DNA of 33,071 nucleotides from Hyphomicrobiaceae bacterium (GTDB lineage: Bacteria > Pseudomonadota > Alphaproteobacteria > Rhizobiales > Hyphomicrobiaceae): assembly GCA_025351355.1 (NCBI GenBank), contig JANXWC010000054.1, forward strand, positions 1 through 33,071, given 5' to 3'. Below the pieces are notes generated by a model that made no database searches, was not told where the DNA came from, and was given only the letters and a program-made list of their open reading frames with translations. The position numbers and the translations under genes were made by a program. Numbering within the stretch: position 1 is the stretch's first letter; every line of letters begins with the position of its first letter. This document shows, in pieces, positions 15,514-21,681 of this stretch.

Positions 15514-16371
15514 ATGACACAGCAAAACACCACCTACCGATTAGCCGGCGGGCGGACGGGCGTTTTACTGATCCATGGCATGTGCGGCACGCCGGCCGAA
15601 ATGCGGTTCGTCGCCAACGGCCTGGCTCGGGCCGGCTATACTGTCCACTGCCCCCAGATCTCCGGCCAATGCGGCAGCGAGGCTAATGTCAAGGCCGCGA
15701 CATGGCAGGATTGGTATGAATGCGCCGAACAGGCGCTCGATGAGTTGCGCCGGGAGTGCGATGTCGTCATCGTCGGCGGCCTCTCGAGCGGCGCGGTGCT
15801 GGCGCTCCTGCTCGCAGCCAACCGCCCACAGGATATCCACGCCCTCACCCTTTTCGCGCCCACGTTGTGGCTCAACGGTTGGACAATCCCCTGGTACGCG
15901 CGGCTGTTTCGGATCGTCAATCTGAAGTTCCTCGCTAATCTCATCGACTTCCCGGACCGACATCCACACGGGATCAAGGATGCCCGCATTCGCGAGTTCA
16001 TCAAGGCCGCCCTATCGAGCACCGACGCCTCAGTCGCCGGATTGCCGAATACGCCGGGTGGGGCCGTACTTGAGCATCGTTGGCTGGTTCGCGCGCTGAT
16101 GAAGGTGGTCTCCACCATCCGCCAGCCGACGCTGATACTCCATCCGCGCGAGGACGACTACGCGGCGCTCAGCAATCTATCGTATCTTCAACGCAACCTC
16201 GCGGGCATGGTCGATACCATCGTGCTCGACGACAGCTATCACATCGTCACGATCGACCGGCAGCGTCACGTGGTGGTCGAACGCACCACCACCTTTATTG
16301 ATCGCATCGGGCGGCAGATTTCAGCCGCGACCCAAAAGACCGCCAGCGTCGCCGAAGCCCGCGCAGCCTAG
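15514..16371 (+). CDS. Alpha/beta-hydrolase, carboxylesterase/monoacylglycerol-lipase like
   Basis: The ATG at 15514 (GGAG 6 bases upstream) gives 285 residues. ATG 15463 is possible, but longer starts would place the conserved operator inside the gene. The sequence shows LLIHGMCGTPAEM (oxyanion region), nucleophile Ser in GGLSSGAVLAL, the acid in HPREDDYAAL and the catalytic His in DDSYHIVTID. The triad is therefore complete. The pattern fits Est30-type carboxylesterases and lysophospholipase-like enzymes, which cleave short esters or monoacylglycerols in the cytoplasm; no signal peptide is seen. The position between secreted proteins and exporter genes suggests a lipid or ester substrate linked to the envelope, but this is inference. 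Confidence 0.87.
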   Translation: MTQQNTTYRLAGGRTGVLLIHGMCGTPAEMRFVANGLARAGYTVHCPQISGQCGSEANVKAATWQDWYECAEQALDELRRECDVVIVGGLSSGAVLALLLAANRPQDIHALTLFAPTLWLNGWTIPWYARLFRIVNLKFLANLIDFPDRHPHGIKDARIREFIKAALSSTDASVAGLPNTPGGAVLEHRWLVRALMKVVSTIRQPTLILHPREDDYAALSNLSYLQRNLAGMVDTIVLDDSYHIVTIDRQRHVVVERTTTFIDRIGRQISAATQKTASVAEARAA

Positions 16372-16404
16372 TTTCCACAATCAACCGAATAAATCTTACA
16401 GCCC

Positions 16405-16420
16405 TGTTCCTTGCGGGACA
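16405..16420 (+). promoter_or_regulatory. Dyad operator TGTTCC-TTGC-GGGACA (site 5 of 5)
   Basis: One mismatch occurs in the right arm (GGGACA) and the site is followed by AGCGGC. It lies 83 bases before the ATG of the secreted Trp-rich protein and 34 bases after the hydrolase stop codon. Confidence 0.6.
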
Positions 16421-16503
16421 GCGGCAGCGCGCCGCCGGCCCCATGATCCCCTTACAAGCCAAAACCCACACAGCGTCCGCACTGCAAATCAACGGAGATT
16501 GTC

Positions 16504-17445
16504 ATGAAAAACTTGATGAAAAACCTGGTCACCTTGAGCGCAACAACAGTGCTGCTCGCCGGCGGCCCGGCGTTTGCGCGCGGCGGTGGTGGCAGCTTTG
16601 GCCACGCCTCCTTCGCGGCGATGTCGCCGCACAGCAGCCTGGGCGCGTTCAATCACGACAGGTCTTCTGAGCATAGCTTTGAAACACGCTCAAATTCGCA
16701 GAGGACCACGTCGTCGAAAGAGGAGCGGCACGGCGATCGCCCGCATCGTCAGGACAACTCTGAACACAAGGTGGTCCGAGTGCGTGACGTGCAAAAAATC
16801 GAGCACAAGAAGCTCGAGCTGGACAGCCGCAAACCTTTGAAGATCGCGTCGAAGTCCACGACGTTAGTCAAGCACGGCCACAAGCTTACGGAGAACGACT
16901 ATGCCCGCGCGAAGCTATCGGACAGCAAGGGACGCCACTACGATGCCGCGAAAAAAGCATGGACCGACGGCAAGGGGCATTGGTGGTTTGGGCGCTTCGC
17001 CTGGGTGTTTATCGACGACGTCTGGTACTACGGCAATGCCCGCTGGAGCTATAACGACGACGCTTGGTCGTGCGACGATGCGATCATGGCGGCGCGACCG
17101 AGCAGAATAAAAGCGGTCGAGCTTCCACCCACCGCAGCATCCCCTTTGATCGTGAAGTCCGAACCGGTCACCGAGGCATCAACTGCGCAAACTCTACCAA
17201 AGCCGATCAAGCCGGCCAGTTTGGCCAGCAAACTCCCAACTCCCCAGGCACCTCTTGGCCAGATGCAGCAGACCGGCACTAAGGTCGAAACGACCGAACT
17301 CCCCAGCATCGAAACAGCCGCGCTGGTAACCCCGCCGATTGCCACCGCCAATCCTGTCGACGCCGCTCAGCCCGCCGGCGCCGTCGAATGCAAGCGCTTT
17401 CTGCCCGGCCTTTCACTGACCATATCGGTCCCTTGCGCGGAATAA
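16504..17445 (+). CDS. Secreted protein with a Trp/Tyr-rich domain and a C-terminal Cys motif
   Basis: The product has 313 residues. GGAG sits 7 bases before the ATG. A signal peptide MKNLMKNLVTLSATTVLLAG is followed by cleavage near AFA-RGGGG. Residues 40-105 are charged, rich in Ser, His, Arg and Lys. Residues 140-190 form an aromatic domain with HWWFGRFAWVFIDDVWYYG and ARWSYNDDAWSCDD. Residues 200-290 are a Pro/Thr/Ala-rich linker. The end carries CKRFLPGLSLTISVPC, a motif shared with the small secreted protein at 20205-20651. The protein is probably periplasmic or surface-exposed. I do not recognise the family. It has its own TGTTCC dyad and is followed by the exporter permease gene, so a role in the exported product or cell surface is possible. 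Confidence 0.78.
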   Translation: MKNLMKNLVTLSATTVLLAGGPAFARGGGGSFGHASFAAMSPHSSLGAFNHDRSSEHSFETRSNSQRTTSSKEERHGDRPHRQDNSEHKVVRVRDVQKIEHKKLELDSRKPLKIASKSTTLVKHGHKLTENDYARAKLSDSKGRHYDAAKKAWTDGKGHWWFGRFAWVFIDDVWYYGNARWSYNDDAWSCDDAIMAARPSRIKAVELPPTAASPLIVKSEPVTEASTAQTLPKPIKPASLASKLPTPQAPLGQMQQTGTKVETTELPSIETAALVTPPIATANPVDAAQPAGAVECKRFLPGLSLTISVPCAE

Positions 17446-17463
17446 GCAGCGCCATCAACCCAG

Positions 17464-17490
17464 CCATGGCCCTGAAATCCGGGGCCATGG
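17464..17490 (+). other. Stem-loop between the secreted protein and the exporter permease
   Basis: CCATGGCCC (17464-17472) pairs perfectly with GGGCCATGG (17482-17490) around a 9-base loop. No T-run follows, so this is more likely an RNA processing or stability hairpin, or an attenuator, than a simple terminator. It would reduce permease expression relative to the secreted protein if both are on one transcript. Confidence 0.5.
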
Positions 17491-17532
17491 TGTCCCCGAA
17501 ACACTTACGAGTAATTCCGGCAAGGATCCGCC

Positions 17533-18741
17533 ATGAACGCCCATGCACAAACGCGCAGTTCATCTCAGGTTGGCGAGGGCCGTAACGCCGCCACCTTTTC
17601 GCAAACCATCCGCGGCATTTCAAAGTTGGCCTATCGCAACCTGTTTCACGATCGCATGAGCCTGGCGGTGACACTCGTCGGCATCATTTTCTCGGTCGTG
17701 CTGGTCGCGGTCCAGCTTGGGCTTTACCTCAGCTCGGAAAAGATGATCACAGCATTCTTCCAGCATTCGCGCGCTGATCTCTGGATCGTCCCGTTCGGCA
17801 CCAAAAGTTTCGACGATCCCTCGTTCCTGGCTGGACGCGAAAAACTGGCCGCCCTTTCAATCGCTGGCGTCGAAAGCGTCGAAGAACTGGCAGTGGGGTT
17901 TGCTTCCTGGAAAAAACCCAGCGGCGGCGCAACTGCGGTACTGATGATCGGTTCCAGCATCGCAACCGGCGGCTTGAAGCCCTGGAATATCGTCGAGGGT
18001 AGCGCCGCGGCACTGACTGGCCCCGCCGGGGTGGCCATCGACAAAAGCTATTTTGACGACCTCGGCGTCACCCGGCTGGGCGAACATGCGGAGGTCAATG
18101 CCAACAAGGTCACGATCTCGGCGGTAACCGATGGCATCCGCTCCTTCACCACGCTACCGTATGTTTTCACGACGCTGCAGCGTGCTCGTGCGACCCTTGA
18201 TGCCTCTCCCGAGCAGTCTTCCTATGCCTTGGTACGGGTCAAGGCAGGCGCAGACATCGCAACCGTACGGCAGAGCCTCGCCGTCCGCCTGAAGGACGTG
18301 GAAATTCTGACCCAAGCGGAATTTCGCAACCGCAGCCTCGACTACTGGCTCTTCCAGACTGGTGCCGGTGGCGCGCTGATTGCCGGCGCGGTGCTCGGGA
18401 TTATCGTCGGCATCGTGATCGTCGCCCAAACTCTTTATGCCAGCACAAAGGACCACCTCAACGAGTTCGCTACCTTGCGTGCCTTGGGAGCATCCGCCGG
18501 CTACATCCACAAAGTCATCCTTATTCAAGCTTTGTTGAGTGCGGTGCTCGGCTACTTGCTAGGAATGGTACTCAGCCTCGGAATTGCCTGGGCGTCACAG
18601 CACTCATCGCTTCAGGTCTTGATGACGCCGGGTCTTGCCGCAGTTCTATTCTGCCTGACGGTCGGCATGTGCGTGTTGTCGGCGATGTCCGCCATCCTCA
18701 AGGTCACCCGTATCGACCCGGCTGCCGTCTTCAGCCGTTAA
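17533..18741 (+). CDS. ABC exporter permease, FtsX/DevC type
   Basis: The product has 402 residues with four membrane segments (about 42-66, 277-303, 326-353 and 366-390) and a large periplasmic domain between the first and second. This is the MacB/FtsX/DevC topology. The cytoplasmic stretch STKDHLNEFATLRALGAS before helix 3 is the typical coupling region of DevC-like permeases. AAGGAT lies 6 bases before the ATG. It should pair with the DevA-like ATPase (12442) and DevB-like fusion protein (13364), although four other genes lie between them. No other permease of this type is visible in the window. A strong terminator follows. The substrate is unknown; DevBCA systems export glycolipids or similar amphiphiles. 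Confidence 0.88.
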   Translation: MNAHAQTRSSSQVGEGRNAATFSQTIRGISKLAYRNLFHDRMSLAVTLVGIIFSVVLVAVQLGLYLSSEKMITAFFQHSRADLWIVPFGTKSFDDPSFLAGREKLAALSIAGVESVEELAVGFASWKKPSGGATAVLMIGSSIATGGLKPWNIVEGSAAALTGPAGVAIDKSYFDDLGVTRLGEHAEVNANKVTISAVTDGIRSFTTLPYVFTTLQRARATLDASPEQSSYALVRVKAGADIATVRQSLAVRLKDVEILTQAEFRNRSLDYWLFQTGAGGALIAGAVLGIIVGIVIVAQTLYASTKDHLNEFATLRALGASAGYIHKVILIQALLSAVLGYLLGMVLSLGIAWASQHSSLQVLMTPGLAAVLFCLTVGMCVLSAMSAILKVTRIDPAAVFSR

Positions 18742-18770
18742 CTCTGCCTTCTATCGCCCCATCGAACAGC

Positions 18771-18813
18771 GCGGCGCAGACGAGGTAAATCCTCATCTGC
18801 GCCGCGTGTTTTT
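18771..18813 (+). terminator. Intrinsic terminator after the exporter permease
   Basis: The stem GCGGCGCAGA (18771-18780) pairs with TCTGCGCCGC (18796-18805), extended inside by GAGG/CCTC with one mismatch and a TAAAT loop. GTG and five T follow. It ends the plus-strand envelope block. Confidence 0.88.
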
Positions 18814-18894
18814 GTCACCCAAGGAACTGCACCGATGCGACTGCTGGCCTAGATTTGAGGGATACTGAACCTCTCACTCCGCGGAGACTACGCT

Positions 18895-19308
18895 ATGTCG
18901 ACCCCTTGGAACCCGACCGATGTCGCCCCCGTCGCCGCCCTTGAGCTGTGCGCGCAAATTCGCTTGGCGGACGCCGACGGCAGAGGCCTCGCGGCTTCGC
19001 TCTCGCTCACCGAATTGGACATCAGTCGCATGGAATGCATGTTTTGGCGGACCTACGCCGGGCAGACGTCGCAAGGACACGCGGTTTTTGCGCGGTTCAT
19101 TTGTCTGCAGCCCATCCTGGCTGCGCGGCGCCTGTCGGATTTGCTTGAAGCACAACGGGATCGAACGATCGAGACGGCTTGCGCGATCGCGAGTGAATTT
19201 CCCCTCAACATGCAATGGGGATTTAACCGGCAGAAATTGATCAACGCCATCCGACTGACCATGACCGAACTGGCGCTGCCCCACGAACCTTTGGCTGTGG
19301 CCGCATAA
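18895..19308 (+). CDS. Unknown small soluble protein, 137 residues
   Basis: GGAG sits 9 bases before the ATG. The protein is largely helical and without signal peptide or membrane segment. Visible are a middle part DISRMECMFWRTYAGQTSQG and a hydrophobic helix ARFICLQPILAARRLSDLLE. No family is recognised. The gene lies alone between the terminator at 18771 and the convergent Crp-like gene, whose stop codon is 22 bases away. A weak half-site GAACAGCGC upstream at 18764 overlaps the terminator region, and I do not count it as an operator. Confidence 0.65.
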   Translation: MSTPWNPTDVAPVAALELCAQIRLADADGRGLAASLSLTELDISRMECMFWRTYAGQTSQGHAVFARFICLQPILAARRLSDLLEAQRDRTIETACAIASEFPLNMQWGFNRQKLINAIRLTMTELALPHEPLAVAA

Positions 19309-19330
19309 AGGGCTTGGGATTACTGTGGCC

Positions 19331-20023
19331 TCACTGCGCGGCGATGATTTCCAACTCTTCGGTGTTGCATTCGATGAAGCGGCCACTACGCTCGATGGCA
19401 CCGCATTCTACCAACTTAGCGATGGCGGCGTTCACTTTCGGCCGGCTTGCCCCGATCCGCAACGCCAGTTCCGTCTGCGAAATATCGAGATCGAGTCGTT
19501 TCAGAATGCTCGGTTTCTGCCCTTTCTGGCGCTGCATTTGCGACAGCAAATAACGCGCCAGCCGCACCTCGATCGAATGCAACGCTATCGATTCGAGCTG
19601 CAAGTCGGCTTGCCTGAGCCGACCGCAAACCAAAGTGATCGCCGCATGCGCCATCGCCGGCATCTGCTCAATTGCACTTCGCAATGCAGCCTTGGACAGC
19701 ACTGCCGCGCGCACTGGTGTGATGGCCATGGCATCTGCCGTGCGCGGGCCGTTGTCCAGCGCCGCTATTTCGCCGAACACGCTGCCTGTATCAGCATGAG
19801 CAAACGATAACTCTCGCCCCTCGACCGACAAGACCGAGAGCCGCACTATTCCATCTAGAACCAAATATATTTCTGCAGGCGGGTCGCCACGACTGAAGAT
19901 CGCTTGACCCGCCGCAAAGCTGGTCTCTCGCATCTGCCGGGCGATTACCACGCGTCGGGGCTCATCCAACGGACCGAACAACAAGGAGCGCCCCAGCAAG
20001 GCAACGATCAATCCAATATCCAT
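19331..20023 (-). CDS. Crp/Fnr-family transcriptional regulator with an atypical recognition helix
   Basis: With the ATG at 20023 the product has 230 residues, the usual Crp length. The frame extends to 20104 but the extra 27 residues do not look like the family. The N-terminal cNBD has FGEIAALDNGPRTADAMA (83-100), keeping Glu85 and Arg94, which bind the cyclic phosphate, so cAMP or cGMP is a likely ligand. A dimer helix follows (about 110-140). The winged HTH is at 170-220: ISQTELALRIGASRPKVNAA, where E. coli CRP has SRETVGR. Arg180 of CRP is kept (Arg194), but Glu181 and Arg185 are replaced by Pro195 and Ala199. There is no FNR-type N-terminal Cys cluster. I infer that it reads TGTTCC-N4-GGAACA. 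The gene is divergent from the secreted protein at 20205, and a partial site lies between them. Confidence 0.9.
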   Translation of the reverse strand: MDIGLIVALLGRSLLFGPLDEPRRVVIARQMRETSFAAGQAIFSRGDPPAEIYLVLDGIVRLSVLSVEGRELSFAHADTGSVFGEIAALDNGPRTADAMAITPVRAAVLSKAALRSAIEQMPAMAHAAITLVCGRLRQADLQLESIALHSIEVRLARYLLSQMQRQKGQKPSILKRLDLDISQTELALRIGASRPKVNAAIAKLVECGAIERSGRFIECNTEELEIIAAQ

Positions 20024-20111
20024 GAGATCTACTTTTCGGACGCCAACACTTCCAGACCATAGGCCAGCGCGGTTGGGGCTGCCAAGAAAAAGAAAACCAA
20101 CCAAGCAGGAC

Positions 20112-20127
20112 TGTTCCCTGGGGGCTA
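20112..20127. promoter_or_regulatory. Degenerate TGTTCC dyad between the Crp-like gene and the secreted-protein gene
   Basis: TGTTCC-CTGG-GGGCTA has a perfect left arm and a right arm matching at three of six places. The position in the divergent region (89 bases before the Crp-like ATG and 77 before the other ATG) would suit autoregulation. The match is weak and may be chance. Confidence 0.3.
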
Positions 20128-20204
20128 TTCTTAACCACTCGTAGTATGAATAGTGAACCGGTGAATTGTGGGCGGTTGATTACATTTTGGCGGGGAGTTC
20201 AGGC

Positions 20205-20651
20205 ATGACAAAGATATTCGTACTCTGCAGCATTGGCTTCGCTCTTTTGATATCGGCAGTTTGTGACGACGCCCATGGCCAAGGCAGACCAAGCCCAGCG
20301 GGCAACCTACGTCGTGATACCAGCACGCTCAATGCCGATACTGGAGGCGCAGGATCGGCTCAAAGTATGTCTGCGTCTCAGGAAAAGACTTGCACCAAAT
20401 TCCTGCCCAATGTCGGTCTTGTCATGATCGTGCCCTGCAGCGACCCGCCGCCTGAAATCTCACTTCAGGTAGCTGCAATACCGGCAATTGCCGCAACCGC
20501 GAAACCCACCCAGCCGGCGGCGTGGCTGGCGACCGCGCCTGAAAAGGCAAACTACCGGCTCTCCCGGAAGGCCTGTTCGGAAATCCTCCAACGGATTCAG
20601 CTCGACGACGTTAGGAATGGTGATCGAGAACAGCTGCGGAATGGCTGCTGA
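20205..20651 (+). CDS. Small secreted protein with the C-x-[KR]-F-L-P...VPC motif
   Basis: The ATG at 20205 has GGGGAG 7 bases upstream and opens a signal peptide (TKIFVLCSIGFALLISAV, cleavage near AHGQG). An earlier in-frame start at 20166 would disturb it. The product has 148 residues. The centre carries CTKFLPNVGLVMIVPC, the motif found at the C-terminus of the secreted protein at 16504. The end ACSEILQRIQL...LRNGC adds two Cys. The rest is Ala/Pro/Thr-rich. It is probably periplasmic, with disulfides likely. The family function is unknown. It is divergent from the Crp-like regulator and upstream of the OmpA-domain protein. Confidence 0.7.
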   Translation: MTKIFVLCSIGFALLISAVCDDAHGQGRPSPAGNLRRDTSTLNADTGGAGSAQSMSASQEKTCTKFLPNVGLVMIVPCSDPPPEISLQVAAIPAIAATAKPTQPAAWLATAPEKANYRLSRKACSEILQRIQLDDVRNGDREQLRNGC

Positions 20652-20843
20652 ATTCATGGATGGTTCGGCGTTTGCCACTGGCGCAAGGGTGAATTGATTG
20701 GCGCTCCATACCGATTGTCGGTAAAATTGCTTGAGCGGGCCGACGGTGGCGAGCCGACAGGCTTCGACGGCGCGGCGCGGCGCGGCTTATAAGGAAGTGT
20801 TGGAGCGGCAGTTGAGATGCGTCATCCGTTGAAGGGCACAATT

Positions 20844-21638
20844 ATGTGGCTTGGACCTCGCGCGATTGGCGGGATTGGAGCGGCTTGCCTATTGGCTTCG
20901 GCGTTTGGTTCACCGGCACGGGCGCAACAACAGCCAAGCGCCTTGGAATTGCTCGGCAAGGCCCAATCGCAAACGGAACGGCAAGCTGTTGAGGATTTGA
21001 TCAACAAATTGCAGGGACGATCCGGTGCCGGCCTGCCGCCGCCCGCCAGCGCAACAGCACCGACGCGGCCCGCGCCAGCCGCAACTGATACGAGCGCTTC
21101 GACCAACAGCGCTTCGCCGCCAGCCAAACCGCCAGCGAACGGCGCGCCAGACCAAGTGCCGGCCACCGCGCCTGCCGTAACGGCAACTCCCGTGGTACCT
21201 CTGGCGATTCCCATGGAAGCAGCAGTGTCTGCTACGACGCCCCCCTCCGTGCCCAACGCTATGATTGCTGTTGAACCGTCTTTGCCCAGCGCCGACATCT
21301 TCGTGTATTTCGATTTCGGCTCGGTCGCCGTCGACCCTAAGGCCGCCGAGGCACTTTCGGCACTTGGAAGTGCGCTGTCTGACGCTCGGCTCGCCAAGTC
21401 TATTTTCCTGATCGCCGGGCATACGGATGCCAAAGGTAGGCCCGATTATAACCTGGACTTGTCGCAGAGACGGGCCGAGTCCGTGCGCCAACACTTGATC
21501 ACCACTTACGGACTTGCCCCATCGCGGTTGGTGGCCTTAGGCTTCGGCGACACCCGATTGAAAGATCCCCAGCAACCGCAATCGGAAGTCAACCGCCGGG
21601 TGCAGGTGGTCAACGTAACGACGTTCGCGCAGCCCTGA
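20844..21638 (+). CDS. OmpA-family peptidoglycan-associated protein
   Basis: AAGGG lies about 9 bases before the ATG at 20844, which starts a signal peptide (MWLGPRAIGGIGAACLLASA, cleavage near ARA-QQQ). ATG 20817 is an alternative start. The 264-residue product has a short helix (SALELLGKAQSQTERQAVED), a long Pro/Ala/Thr-rich linker (about 65-155) and an OmpA C-terminal domain (about 160-264). The domain shows VYFDFGSVAVD, IAGHTDAKGRPDYN, LSQRRAESVRQHL and EVNRRVQVV, including the Asp and Arg that bind the diaminopimelate of peptidoglycan. The protein would tether a periplasmic or outer-membrane structure to the wall. No Cys lipobox is seen. It converges on the cyclase gene. Confidence 0.88.
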   Translation: MWLGPRAIGGIGAACLLASAFGSPARAQQQPSALELLGKAQSQTERQAVEDLINKLQGRSGAGLPPPASATAPTRPAPAATDTSASTNSASPPAKPPANGAPDQVPATAPAVTATPVVPLAIPMEAAVSATTPPSVPNAMIAVEPSLPSADIFVYFDFGSVAVDPKAAEALSALGSALSDARLAKSIFLIAGHTDAKGRPDYNLDLSQRRAESVRQHLITTYGLAPSRLVALGFGDTRLKDPQQPQSEVNRRVQVVNVTTFAQP

Positions 21639-21681
21639 ACGGCTCGGGTCGCGCGCAACTCGTGCTTGATCTAACGGCGGC

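Noticed and set aside
18753-18768. A sixth TGTTCC-type dyad (ATCGCC-CCAT-CGAACA followed by AGCGCG)
   Set aside because: Only the right arm and flank resemble the motif; the left arm fails and it abuts the terminator stem at 18771.
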